NCBI GenBank assembly: GCA_044426355.1
Contig: JAWXUO010000015.1
Coordinates: forward strand, 1 to 38,070
DNA: 38,070 bases
Direction of reading: 5' to 3'
Source of the DNA: CAYJLC01 sp044426355
GTDB lineage: Bacteria > Bacillota > Clostridia > Oscillospirales > Butyricicoccaceae
Position 1 is the stretch's first letter; each line of letters begins with the position of its first letter. A program made the position numbers and the translations under genes. The notes beneath the pieces were generated by a model that saw only the letters and a program-made list of their open reading frames with translations, made no database searches and was not told the origin of the DNA. This document shows positions 30,970 through 38,070 of the stretch, one piece after another.

Positions 30970-31977
30970 CTAAAACGCCTCATCACTTTCCGACTTTCCA
31001 CTTCTGTTCATAAGATGCAAAACAGCATCTTTTGGACTTATGTTGTTATAAAGCACATTGTACACAGCTTCAACAATAGGCATTTCAATATTATACTCTT
31101 TAGACAGTTCATATCCAAATTTTGTTGCATAATAACCCTCAACAACTGAACCTATTTTATCCATAGCCTCTTTTGCTGTGTTTCCACTTCCTATTAAATA
31201 TCCTGCTCTACGATTTCTAGAATGTTCTGACATACATGTTACAATCAGGTCGCCCACTCCAGAAAGTCCTGAAAAAGTATCTTTTTTCGCACCCATTTCT
31301 ACACCTAAACGAGAAATTTCTACAAATCCTCGTGTTATAAGTGCTGCTGTTGTATTATCTCCAAGCCCCATGCCACTAGACATACCCGACGCTATAGCTA
31401 TAACATTTTTCAAAGCACCACCTAGCTGAGCTCCTAAAATATCGCTCGCAGTATATACTCTAAATCCTTCGTTCATAAATGCATCTTGCACTTTTTTAGA
31501 CGCAACTTTATCCGTAGACGCAGAAAGTATAGCTGAAGGTTTTCCGACTGCTATTTCTTCTGCATGCGTAGGACCTGTTAGTGCTACTACTGGTTGATTT
31601 TCTCTTAAAACTTTTTGTGCAAGCTGAGAAAAAACTAAATATTCATCACCTTCGTGTATAATTCCTTTAGCTAAAATTACAACAACTGAATCTTTTGCGA
31701 TTATATCACGTATTAAAATTAAAGTTTCTCTTACTGCAAAAGATGGCGTCGCTACTATTATAATTTGACTATCTTTTACACAATTTATATCAGCCGTTAA
31801 TTCGACTTCTTCTGGTATTTTTATACCTTTTAAAGAAGTTTTATTCTCACGTGTTTTTAAAAGTTCGTCATTTGCTTCTTTTAGATGTGACCATATGCAA
31901 ACTTCGTTTTTATTTTTCAAAAGCGAAATTGATATAGCAATACCAAACGCTCCACTTCCAAGTACAGATATTTTCAT
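30970..31977 (-). CDS. gpsA: NAD(P)-dependent glycerol-3-phosphate dehydrogenase
   Basis: Reduces dihydroxyacetone phosphate to sn-glycerol-3-phosphate, the backbone for phospholipids. The 335-residue chain begins MKISVLGSGAFGIAISISLL (dinucleotide loop GxGxxG), followed by VVILAKGI, VVALTGPTHAEEIAVGKPSA, LGGALKNVIAIASGMSSG (catalytic Lys) and GLSGVGDLIVTCMSEHSRNR. ATG 31977 is chosen because the family starts here and GAGG is 6 bases upstream; a longer in-frame reading to 32019 runs into plsY. The gene directly follows plsY (7-base gap), which uses its product. Confidence 0.96.
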   Translation of the reverse strand: MKISVLGSGAFGIAISISLLKNKNEVCIWSHLKEANDELLKTRENKTSLKGIKIPEEVELTADINCVKDSQIIIVATPSFAVRETLILIRDIIAKDSVVVILAKGIIHEGDEYLVFSQLAQKVLRENQPVVALTGPTHAEEIAVGKPSAILSASTDKVASKKVQDAFMNEGFRVYTASDILGAQLGGALKNVIAIASGMSSGMGLGDNTTAALITRGFVEISRLGVEMGAKKDTFSGLSGVGDLIVTCMSEHSRNRRAGYLIGSGNTAKEAMDKIGSVVEGYYATKFGYELSKEYNIEMPIVEAVYNVLYNNISPKDAVLHLMNRSGKSESDEAF

Positions 31978-31984
31978 TCTATCC

Positions 31985-32575
31985 TCAATTCTTTTTAAAA
32001 GAAATTTTATTTTCCTCATGGTTTATGAGTCTTACAATATTTGCTCTGTGTAAATATACAACACCTAAAAAAATCAACGTTCCTGTAAGTACAAAAATTG
32101 CATCGCCATAATAAATATACATTCCAAATGGCAAAAATGCCCCTGCACTTAACGAAGATAACGACACAAATTTTGTAACTAAAAGTACAGTCATGAATAT
32201 TACAAACAAAATAGCGAACATTTTAAGGTCGAAAGCTAAAAGCATTCCAGTTGCTGTTGCAACGCCTTTTCCACCTTTAAATTTAAAGTATACAGGATAT
32301 ACATGCCCGATTATTACAAGAATTCCTGCAAGTAATTTTCCTTTATCGCCACCCATATTACTACCAATTAAGACAGCTATAAAAGCTTTTGAAATATCTC
32401 CAACAAGCACTAAAGCACCAAGTTTTGCTCCCATTATTCTAAATGCATTTGTAGTTCCTGCATTTTTACTACCATAATCTCTTATATCTTTTTTTAAAAC
32501 TAATTTTGAAATCACAATAGCAAAATTCAAGCTACCTATCACATACGCTATTATCATTATTGCTAAATATTGCAT
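31985..32575 (-). CDS. plsY: Glycerol-3-phosphate acyltransferase PlsY
   Basis: Integral membrane acyltransferase that transfers the acyl group from acyl-phosphate to glycerol-3-phosphate, the first step of phosphatidic acid synthesis. The 196-residue chain has five helices and the three PlsY motifs: GSKNAGTTNAFRIMG (motif 1), KFKGGKGVATATGM (motif 2, phosphate loop) and the late YLHRANIVRLINHEE (motif 3). Placed between der and gpsA, an arrangement found widely in Clostridia. PlsX is not in the window. Confidence 0.95.
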   Translation of the reverse strand: MQYLAIMIIAYVIGSLNFAIVISKLVLKKDIRDYGSKNAGTTNAFRIMGAKLGALVLVGDISKAFIAVLIGSNMGGDKGKLLAGILVIIGHVYPVYFKFKGGKGVATATGMLLAFDLKMFAILFVIFMTVLLVTKFVSLSSLSAGAFLPFGMYIYYGDAIFVLTGTLIFLGVVYLHRANIVRLINHEENKISFKKN

Positions 32576-32583
32576 AAAAACTC

Positions 32584-33915
32584 CTATTTGTCCCCATCTT
32601 CGCCTTTTTGTCGTATAATCATTTTTATAGGTGTACCCTCTAGTTTATATACAGCTCTAAGTTGATTTTCGATATATCTTCTATAAGAGAAGTGGAAAAG
32701 CTGAGCTTCATTACAAAACATAATGAATGTAGGTGGTTTAACACCTGCTTGTGTCATATAGTAAATTTTTAAGCGTTTACCTTTGTCTGATGGTGGTTGA
32801 ACACGAGAAGTTGCCTCTGCTAAAACAGAATTTAGCTGACCTGTTGTAATTCTAATATTAGTTTGCTCATTTACAAATGCTATTTTTTCAAATAATTTGT
32901 GAACTCTTTGTCCTGTTTCTGCCGAAATAAACATAATAGGTGCATACGGCATATAAATTAGGTCATGGCGAATTTTTGCTGTATATTCGTCCATAGTTTT
33001 GCCATCTTTTTCTATTAAATCCCATTTATTAACTAGGATAATCGCAGCTTTACCACGATTATGTGCTTCGCCTGCAATTTTTGTATCTTGCTCTGTAACG
33101 CCCTCTTCAGCATTAATCATAATAAGTACAACATCTGCACGCTCGATTGCCATAACAGCACGAACAACACTGTATCTTTCAATGCTTTCATCTACTTTAG
33201 AACGTTTTCTAATACCTGCTGTATCTATGAACGTAAATTTACCAAAATCGTTTTCTACATAAGTGTCTACGCTATCACGAGTTGTTCCTGCAACATCAGA
33301 CACGATAACACGATTTTCACCTAAAACTTTATTTATAAGCGATGATTTACCAACATTTGGTTTACCAATAACGCAAACTTTGATATTTTCTTCTTCCTCT
33401 TCGTAGTTAAAATCATCTGGTATATGTTTAAAACATTCGTCTAGTAAGTCACCAGAAGAATAACCATGAAGTGCAGAAATCGGCATAGGGTCCCCAAGAC
33501 CTAAATTATAAAATTCGTATAATTCTGCTGGTGGTGTTCCTGGCGTATCCACTTTATTTACAGCTAAAACTATAGGTTTTTTTGATTTTAAAAGCATTTG
33601 TGCAACTTCTGTGTCGCTTGCTGTTATACCTGTTTTAATATCTGTTACGAAAATTATTACGTCAGCGTGGTCAATCGCAAGTTCAGCTTGCATACGCATA
33701 AATTTTAAAATTTCGCTATCTGCACGAGGTTCGATACCTCCTGTATCTACTAGCGAAAATTCTTTTCCAGTCCACTCTGCGTCTGTGTATAATCTATCAC
33801 GAGTAACCCCTGGTGTATCTTCTACTATTGATAGTCTTTTTCCTGCAATTCTGTTAAAAAGCGATGATTTTCCTACATTTGGTCGTCCTATAATAGCAAT
33901 AACTGGCTTTGGCAT
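32584..33915 (-). CDS. der: Ribosome biogenesis GTPase Der (EngA)
   Basis: Double-domain GTPase needed for 50S assembly. In 443 residues, G domain 1 has GRPNVGKSSLFNRI, DTPGVTRDR, DTGGIEPRADSE and NKVDTPG; after an acidic linker (NYEEEEENIKV), G domain 2 has GKPNVGKSSLINKV, DVAGTTRDS, DTAGIRKRSK and NKWDLIEKDG; a KH-like domain ends the chain (KIYYMTQAGVKPPTFIMFCN). Every G motif is intact. It is followed by plsY (8-base gap) and preceded by the DUF512 gene (5-base gap). Confidence 0.97.
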   Translation of the reverse strand: MPKPVIAIIGRPNVGKSSLFNRIAGKRLSIVEDTPGVTRDRLYTDAEWTGKEFSLVDTGGIEPRADSEILKFMRMQAELAIDHADVIIFVTDIKTGITASDTEVAQMLLKSKKPIVLAVNKVDTPGTPPAELYEFYNLGLGDPMPISALHGYSSGDLLDECFKHIPDDFNYEEEEENIKVCVIGKPNVGKSSLINKVLGENRVIVSDVAGTTRDSVDTYVENDFGKFTFIDTAGIRKRSKVDESIERYSVVRAVMAIERADVVLIMINAEEGVTEQDTKIAGEAHNRGKAAIILVNKWDLIEKDGKTMDEYTAKIRHDLIYMPYAPIMFISAETGQRVHKLFEKIAFVNEQTNIRITTGQLNSVLAEATSRVQPPSDKGKRLKIYYMTQAGVKPPTFIMFCNEAQLFHFSYRRYIENQLRAVYKLEGTPIKMIIRQKGEDGDK

Positions 33916-33920
33916 ATAAT

Positions 33921-35231
33921 TTACCTCCTATAAATTTCGCTTAATAGCTCGTAACCATCATTTGCAATGGTAAAAATCGGTCTATTAAGTGCATTTTCAA
34001 CATCTTCTATCTTTGTATCATCTAAAAAAAGCGTTTCTCCATGTTTTAGCATGTTTTCTGTTATAAAGATACGCTCATTAATTTCTTTATCTTTTAGTCC
34101 GTGTATTAGGTCGCTACCTGTTATTAGCCCTGCTACACTCACTGTATTTCCAAAAAATATATTTTCTATTTCATAAACATTTCCGACTATGTTCGGGTCT
34201 GTTTTCTTTAATTTTTCAATTAATTTATACATATATGGGTACATTGCAGAGCCTGTAGCTATCGTAAAACTTTTTAAACGTTTAGAAGTTTTTGGCATAT
34301 CATCTTCTAAGTTTAAGTATGTTAAAAACTCGCTTTCAAACTGCGAAATCATACCTACGCCATTTTCAAACTGCTCTAAATCGTCGTAATATTCAGCTGG
34401 GTGAAATTCTCGTTTTGCACGAATATATAATTCATCTCCACAAAAAACTGTGTTAAAACCTGTTTTTTCTTTCTGAATTTTTGCAAACTTTTCTACAATA
34501 TCTATAATATTATTCGCATTTTCTACAGTAATCGGTTTTAAATCATGCAGTTTTGCACGGTGTTTTGTAAGCCCTGCTGGCACTACAGAAACACTTGTAA
34601 CCGTTTCATATTGTAGCAAATCTTTTATTGTATTTTCAAGCTCAAAACCATCATTTACATCTTGGCACACAACTACTTGGCATTTCATTTGAATATTCGC
34701 TAAAGCTAACTTTGGAATTATTTTAAGGCTTTCACCTGCATTTTTATGCCCTAGCATAAATTCACGTAGCTTAGGGTTTGTTGTTTGTACCGAAATATTT
34801 ATCGGCGACAATTTCATCTGTATAATACGTTCTACATCAGCATCAGACAAATTTGTAAGCGTTATATAATTTCCTAAAAGAAATGACAATCTAGCATCAT
34901 CATCTTTAAAGTATATTGTTTTTCTCATTCCACGAGGATTTTGGTCTATAAAGCAAAAAATACATCTGTTTGAGCAAGATTTTTCTTTATCTATAAGATA
35001 GCTTTCAAAATCTAGTCCTAAATCTTCGCCCTCAAATTTTTTTATATTTACACTATAGGTTTGCTCATTTCTTTTCACTTCTAGTGTTAAATTAGTATCG
35101 TATGCATAAAATTTATAGTCTAGTACATCTAAAATAGGCTTAGAGTTCACTAAAATAAGCTCGTCGCCTACTTGAATACCACTTTTATCAGCTGGGCTGT
35201 TTTTATAAACATTCGTTATTTTTGCTCCCAT
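33921..35231 (-). CDS. DUF512 protein: PDZ domain plus radical-SAM-like core
   Basis: A 436-residue protein of the DUF512 family, widespread in Firmicutes and cyanobacteria, with no settled function. It begins with a PDZ-like segment (residues about 1-60, ITNVYKNSPADKSGIQVGDE). The core has CSNRCIFCFIDQNPRGMRKT near residue 85, a CX3CX2C set like a radical-SAM iron-sulfur site, then DDARLSFLLGNYITLTNLSD. The C-terminal DUF512 domain has GFNTVFCGDELYIRAKREFH (Tyr-rich) and FFGNTVSVAGLITGSDLI. ATG 35231 has AAGGAG before it. It sits directly before der, a constant clostridial pairing that suggests a ribosome-related role; this is an inference. Confidence 0.92.
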   Translation of the reverse strand: MGAKITNVYKNSPADKSGIQVGDELILVNSKPILDVLDYKFYAYDTNLTLEVKRNEQTYSVNIKKFEGEDLGLDFESYLIDKEKSCSNRCIFCFIDQNPRGMRKTIYFKDDDARLSFLLGNYITLTNLSDADVERIIQMKLSPINISVQTTNPKLREFMLGHKNAGESLKIIPKLALANIQMKCQVVVCQDVNDGFELENTIKDLLQYETVTSVSVVPAGLTKHRAKLHDLKPITVENANNIIDIVEKFAKIQKEKTGFNTVFCGDELYIRAKREFHPAEYYDDLEQFENGVGMISQFESEFLTYLNLEDDMPKTSKRLKSFTIATGSAMYPYMYKLIEKLKKTDPNIVGNVYEIENIFFGNTVSVAGLITGSDLIHGLKDKEINERIFITENMLKHGETLFLDDTKIEDVENALNRPIFTIANDGYELLSEIYRR

Positions 35232-35257
35232 TTTATACTCCTTGTATAAATAAAAAA

Positions 35258-35284
35258 ATAGAGAAAGGTTTAGCCCTCCTCTAT
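35258..35284 (-). terminator. Intrinsic terminator after rpmF
   Basis: On the minus strand ATAGAGGAGGG (35284-35274) pairs with CCTTTCTCTAT (35268-35258) in an 11-bp stem with two G-U pairs and loop CTAAA, followed directly by seven T. It lies 6 bases past the rpmF stop. It separates DUF177-rpmF from DUF512-der. Confidence 0.8.
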
Positions 35285-35290
35285 GTTCTT

Positions 35291-35473
35291 CTAGTCTGCA
35301 ATCTCAACCACTTGACGGCCTTTATAAGTTCCACAAGCTTTACACATTCTATGTGATAAAACTGCTTCGCCACATTTAGGGCAAGATACCGCACTTGGTA
35401 ATGATAATTTCCAATGCGAATTACGTCTTTTATCACGTCTTGCTTTCGAAGTTTTTCTCTTTGGTACTGCCAT
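35291..35473 (-). CDS. rpmF: Large ribosomal subunit protein bL32, zinc type
   Basis: A 60-residue ribosomal protein. MAVPKRKTSKARRDKRRNSH is the standard L32 start; CPKCGE and CKACGTY supply the four zinc-binding cysteines, so this is the zinc-containing form rather than the cysteine-free alternative. It follows the DUF177 gene by 32 bases with GGAGGA before the ATG, the classic pairing, and is followed by a terminator. Identity is certain. Confidence 0.98.
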   Translation of the reverse strand: MAVPKRKTSKARRDKRRNSHWKLSLPSAVSCPKCGEAVLSHRMCKACGTYKGRQVVEIAD

Positions 35474-35505
35474 TGTTAGTTCCTCCTCTATATATTAAAT
35501 CAAAT

Positions 35506-36006
35506 TTATTCTTTATCTAATAATTGCTGTAAAACAGCAAGCCTCGGGTCGATTATTTTTGTTTCGCACTGACATTTATTTAGGTTTAGATCTGTTCCAC
35601 ACTTAGGACAAAGTCCTTTACAGTCTTCGCTACATAAATAGTTCATTTCGAGTTCAAGTATAATTGTTGGAATAATAATTTCGTCAAGCTCTAGTTTGTC
35701 CGTTAAAACAACAAAAGTATCATCTAAATCATTTTCGTTTTGTTCTGTAGATAAAACATTATCTACAACAACTTTATAATCCTGAATTACAGGTTTTAAA
35801 CATCTTCCACACGAACATGAAATAACCGTGCTACATTCTGCATATAATTTTATTATTCCTAGGTGGTTTGATATACTACCTTTTATTCTTACCGGATTTG
35901 GAAATACATTTTCTAAGAGATGTTCTACGTGTGATAAATCGACATTATAATCAAAGTCGATTTTTTCTTCTTCAGAAACTCTTATTTTTTTAAAATTTAT
36001 TACCAT
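35506..36006 (-). CDS. DUF177 (YceD) family protein, zinc type
   Basis: A 166-residue protein of the YceD/DUF177 family, which is linked to 23S rRNA processing or accumulation and usually encoded just before rpmF. Landmarks: CSTVISCSCGRCLKPVIQDY in the middle and, at the C-terminus, CSEDCKGLCPKCGTDLNLN with CQCE, giving a likely structural zinc site. ELDEIIIPTIILELEMNYLC is the conserved central strand-helix segment. GAGGT precedes ATG 36006 and a perfect consensus promoter lies just upstream, so it is the first gene of the DUF177-rpmF unit. Confidence 0.92.
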   Translation of the reverse strand: MVINFKKIRVSEEEKIDFDYNVDLSHVEHLLENVFPNPVRIKGSISNHLGIIKLYAECSTVISCSCGRCLKPVIQDYKVVVDNVLSTEQNENDLDDTFVVLTDKLELDEIIIPTIILELEMNYLCSEDCKGLCPKCGTDLNLNKCQCETKIIDPRLAVLQQLLDKE

Positions 36007-36035
36007 ATAAAACCTCGCAAAACTTAGCTTTATAT

Positions 36036-36064
36036 ATTATATATCTATTAGCCTTTTTTGTCAA
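36036..36064 (-). promoter_or_regulatory. Perfect consensus sigma-A promoter of DUF177-rpmF
   Basis: On the minus strand TTGACA (36059-36064) and TATAAT (36036-36041) are separated by 17 bases: all twelve consensus positions match. Transcription would start near 36029, about 22 bases before the ATG. The MITE-like repeat copy 2 begins 33 bases upstream. Confidence 0.9.
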
Positions 36065-36096
36065 GGCATTTTATAAAAATATCTACACTTTATTTT

Positions 36097-36274
36097 AAGG
36101 CAATTCCTCAATACTATAATAGTTAAATTTTTTGGAGAATTTTTTTGTTAATTTGTATAAAAAAAATACGCAGTAATACTTTCGTCTTGCAATTGATTTT
36201 TGTGCAAAGTAACATAAATTTACCAAAAAAGTTGACTGTTAAGGCGTAAGCTGTTAGTTGTGAGGTATTGCCTT
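36097..36274. mobile_element. MITE-like repeat, copy 2
   Basis: A 178-bp non-coding element homologous to that at 14832-15008. The ends AAGGCAATTCCTCA (36097-36110) and TGAGGTATTGCCTT (36261-36274) are inverted at 13 of 14 positions. TAATAGTTAAATTTTTTGG (36117-36135) and CCAAAAAAGTTGACTGTTA (36223-36241) form an inner inverted pair, and the palindrome ACTATAATAGT near the left end is shared with copy 1. The core CTTTCGTCTTGCAA is identical in both. No obvious target-site duplication or coding potential. With its flanks it fills the gap between ylmC and the DUF177 promoter. Confidence 0.7.
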
Positions 36275-36291
36275 AAATTATAAAAAACCTC

Positions 36292-36320
36292 AAAGTAAAA
36301 ATCCTCAAGGTCTTTTACTT
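36292..36320 (-). terminator. Candidate terminator of ylmC
   Basis: On the minus strand AAGTAAAA and TTTTACTT form an 8-bp stem around GACCTTGAGGAT, and TTTTTT follows a few bases later after TGAGG. It lies roughly 10-40 bases past the ylmC stop. The stem is AT-rich and the T-run is displaced, so support is moderate. Confidence 0.4.
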
Positions 36321-36330
36321 ATTTTGATAC

Positions 36331-36615
36331 TTATAGATTAAACCATGGTTTTTTACTTCGTGTTGCGACAGCAAATTCAAAGTTAATTATGACAATATCG
36401 TCCCCTATTTTATCAATTTTGTTCCACGGAATAACAATGTCTTCCTCACGTCCTAAAAGTCCGAAAAGACGAAGTTCGCCTGGAACTACAACAGAAATAA
36501 CTTCTCCTTTTTCTAAGTCTAGTTCAACATCACACACATATCCTAATCTCATTCCATTGTATAAATTTATCACTTCTTTACGTTTTAAATCAGAAATTGT
36601 ACATGTTTTTTGCAT
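36331..36615 (-). CDS. ylmC: YlmC/YmxH family sporulation protein (PRC-barrel)
   Basis: A 94-residue single PRC-barrel protein of the YlmC/YmxH group, expressed in sporulation in Bacillus; exact function unknown. Family marks: ISDLKRKEVINLYNGMRLGY, CDVELDLEKGEVISVVVPG, LRLFGLLGREEDIVIPWNKI and KIGDDIVIINF. A very strong ribosome site (AAAGGTGGTGA) precedes ATG 36615. It is monocistronic and divergent from the FkbM gene. With spoIID and the spoIIQ-like gene it supports a spore-forming host. Confidence 0.92.
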   Translation of the reverse strand: MQKTCTISDLKRKEVINLYNGMRLGYVCDVELDLEKGEVISVVVPGELRLFGLLGREEDIVIPWNKIDKIGDDIVIINFEFAVATRSKKPWFNL

Positions 36616-36672
36616 TTTTCACCACCTTTAAAATAATTTTATTATTTTTTACAACAAAATATGTACTATATC

Positions 36673-36701
36673 TTGCAAAATGCAAAAAAAATATGTAAAA
36701 T
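36673..36701 (+). promoter_or_regulatory. Promoter of the FkbM-family gene
   Basis: TTGCAA (36673-36678) and TAAAAT (36696-36701) are 17 bases apart, 33 bases before ATG 36735. Confidence 0.6.
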
Positions 36702-36734
36702 AGGATTATCTAACAATTTTAAAAGGAGAGCAAT

Positions 36735-37802
36735 ATGAGTTTAACTTGCTACACAGAGTCAATTTGGGACAAGCTGTCCCATACAAATAAAAATATATAC
36801 ATTTACGGTCTAGGTTTAGGTACTGAAAAAATACTTTTAGAATGTGAAAAACGTAATATTTTAATAAAAAATATTTTAATAAGCGACAAACAAAGAAAAA
36901 TCAAGGCTGAATATCAAAAATATGATATTATCAAAATATCTAAGGCACTTGAAGACCCAAACGCTATTATTTTACTTGGTTTTGGTTCTCAAAAACGTGA
37001 TGTGCTAGATTATTTTTATTATTTAGATGATAATTTCGAAGTCTATTCGCCAGATGTTCCTGTTTTTGGCGATGGAGTTTTCGATATGGAATTTTTTAAA
37101 GAAAACGAAGAAAATTTTAACCGTGCATATTCGCTTTTAGCAGATGATATATCAAAAGACACTTTTAAAGCTACTATAGACTATAAAATTTCTGGAAAAC
37201 TATGTCATCTTCGTAATTTTACGCAACATAAGGACGAAATTTTCAAAAACGTTCTAAAAATTCATCAAAACGAGCATTTTGTAGATTTAGGAGCATATAC
37301 AGGCGATACAATCGCAGAAATTTTGCATTATGGTAATTTTAAAACAGCTACTGCTTTTGAGCCTGATATTAAAAACTACACAAAAATGCTAGATTTCTTT
37401 AAAAACAATAATATTTCTAACGTAAACGCTTTAAATATAGGTGTTTGGGAAAAAGAAGATATTCTAAAATTTGCTGGTAAATCAAGTAGAAATTCTAGCC
37501 TTATGCAAAGTTCTGAAAACGAAATTTCTATTAATGTAAACTCGGTTGATAATATCATGCAAAACCGTGAGGTTACTTTAATTAAAATGGATGTAGAGGG
37601 TGCAGAGCGTCAAGCAATAACAGGTGCAAAAAATACGATTTCTACCTACAAACCACGTTTAAATATATCTGCTTATCATAGAAACGAAGATTTATTTGAC
37701 ATAATATTTAGACTTTATGACATTTGCCCTGAATACAAATTCTACATTCGCCACCACGAATACGTTCCATCTTGGGACACAAATTTATACGCTACAATTT
37801 AA
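36735..37802 (+). CDS. FkbM-family SAM-dependent methyltransferase
   Basis: A 355-residue protein. The C-terminal half (about residues 165-320) is an FkbM methyltransferase: HFVDLGAYTGDTIAEILHYG (SAM-binding motif I), TAFEPDIKNYTKML (acidic residue contacting ribose), NVNALNIGVWEKED, VDNIMQNREVTLIKMDVEGA with the family's KxDVEGxE signature, and RLNISAYHRNEDL. The N-terminal half (IYIYGLGLGTEKILLECEKR, AIILLGFGSQKRDVLDYFYY) looks like a small Rossmann-type domain seen in some clostridial FkbM proteins. GGAGAG precedes the ATG. FkbM enzymes often O-methylate sugars, so wall-glycan decoration is plausible. The acceptor is unknown. Confidence 0.88.
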   Translation: MSLTCYTESIWDKLSHTNKNIYIYGLGLGTEKILLECEKRNILIKNILISDKQRKIKAEYQKYDIIKISKALEDPNAIILLGFGSQKRDVLDYFYYLDDNFEVYSPDVPVFGDGVFDMEFFKENEENFNRAYSLLADDISKDTFKATIDYKISGKLCHLRNFTQHKDEIFKNVLKIHQNEHFVDLGAYTGDTIAEILHYGNFKTATAFEPDIKNYTKMLDFFKNNNISNVNALNIGVWEKEDILKFAGKSSRNSSLMQSSENEISINVNSVDNIMQNREVTLIKMDVEGAERQAITGAKNTISTYKPRLNISAYHRNEDLFDIIFRLYDICPEYKFYIRHHEYVPSWDTNLYATI

Positions 37803-37812
37803 TTTCTCAAAG

Positions 37813-37841
37813 TTGGTATTTTTATTATGATTTTGAATATA
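37813..37841 (+). promoter_or_regulatory. Weak candidate promoter of the right-edge gene
   Basis: TTGGTA (37813-37818) and AATATA (37836-37841) are 17 bases apart; the overlapping TATAAA at 37838 gives a 19-base spacer. Either would place the start near 37850, before the ATG at 37875. Read-through from the FkbM gene is equally possible, as no terminator is seen between them. Confidence 0.3.
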
Positions 37842-37874
37842 AATTATCATAAAGAAAAATCTAGGAGGTATTAA

Positions 37875-38070
37875 ATGGAGCAATTTTGTCCAGAGGGAGC
37901 TCTTATAAACTTAGAAACCAACAATAAATATGTGTCCTCGATAGACGGTTTAAAAATCGCACTCGAAGAGAACATAACTCTTGAAGCAACTGCATTTTTA
38001 TGCGATAACACGCACAATTTAAAGATTGATATACCAAACGTAAACGCCTATATTCTTCGAAATGATCTCC
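37875..38070 (+). CDS. Start of an S1-like RNA-binding protein gene (cut by the right edge)
   Basis: Only the first 65 codons are in the window, beginning MEQFCPEGALINLETNNKYV and continuing SSIDGLKIALEENITLEATA, FLCDNTHNLKIDIPNVNAYI. The pattern of a PEGALIN-like start, a DGLKIALE helix and the LCDNTHNLKIDI strand pair is reminiscent of clostridial proteins annotated as S1-domain or ribosomal S1-like, but I am going on memory of general pattern and the S1 domain itself would mostly lie downstream. GGAGG sits 6 bases before the ATG, so the start is firm. Function is tentative. Confidence 0.5.
   Translation, partial: MEQFCPEGALINLETNNKYVSSIDGLKIALEENITLEATAFLCDNTHNLKIDIPNVNAYILRNDL

Noticed and set aside
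1..38070. CRISPR arrays, tRNA or rRNA genes, insertion sequences with transposase, prophage genes, toxin-antitoxin pairs
   Set aside because: I looked on both strands and saw no direct-repeat arrays other than the LCP coding repeat, no cloverleaf-like sequences, and no transposase, integrase or toxin families among the open frames.

Overview
The window is AT-rich, gene-dense bacterial DNA with no ribosomal or transfer RNA, CRISPR array, prophage or transposase gene that I can see. Gene content and order point to an anaerobic, spore-forming member of the Clostridia (Bacillota): acetate kinase beside TmcAL, SpoIID followed by a SpoIIQ-like M23 protein, a YlmC/YmxH sporulation protein, NAD(P)-glutamate dehydrogenase, DUF512 next to der, and the classic Firmicute yicC-remA-gmk-rpoZ-priA-def-fmt-rsmB-rlmN-prpC-prkC-rsgA-thiN cluster. 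Strong Shine-Dalgarno sites and sigma-A type promoters are easy to read. Genus cannot be fixed from sequence alone.

Layout. (1) 1-2275: 5' part of ackA (minus) divergent from tmcAL (plus), with an inverted repeat between two good promoters. (2) 2272-7846: an envelope-glycan block. A TuaH-like glycosyltransferase and a GT4-CsaB fusion lie on the minus strand; divergently, a DUF4330 protein and an O-antigen-ligase-like membrane protein lie on the plus strand. Together they look like assembly and pyruvylation of a secondary cell-wall polysaccharide. (3) 7858-10229: purB, an unrecognised four-helix membrane protein, and an XRE regulator with a membrane tail. (4) 10230-10540: non-coding, with a nested palindrome of about 120 bp and a strong terminator. 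(5) 10540-12819: an unrecognised polytopic membrane protein tightly coupled to citrate synthase (minus). (6) 12905-14758: spoIID and a spoIIQ-like gene (plus) with sporulation-type promoters. (7) 14759-16463: terminator, copy 1 of a MITE-like repeat, gdhA and its terminator. (8) 16478-36064: twenty genes on the minus strand in at least three transcription units: DUF177-rpmF (consensus promoter, own terminator), DUF512-der-plsY-gpsA-LCP, and yicC through thiN. They combine translation and RNA modification (rlmN, rsmB, fmt, def, rpmF, rsgA, der), lipid entry (gpsA, plsY), wall attachment (LCP) and Ser/Thr phospho-signalling (prkC/prpC). (9) 36097-38070: copy 2 of the MITE-like repeat, ylmC, an FkbM-type methyltransferase and the start of a probable S1-like gene.

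No wholly new multi-gene system is obvious. The most unusual signals are non-coding: a pair of diverged MITE-like repeats, each lying just upstream of a strong promoter; a nested palindrome after the XRE gene; and an inverted repeat between the ackA and tmcAL promoters. At protein level, the SpoIIQ-like protein lacks one LytM catalytic histidine, the LCP protein has an 18-bp tandem-repeat Asp-rich tail, yicC has a puzzling start, and CsaB is fused to a glycosyltransferase.
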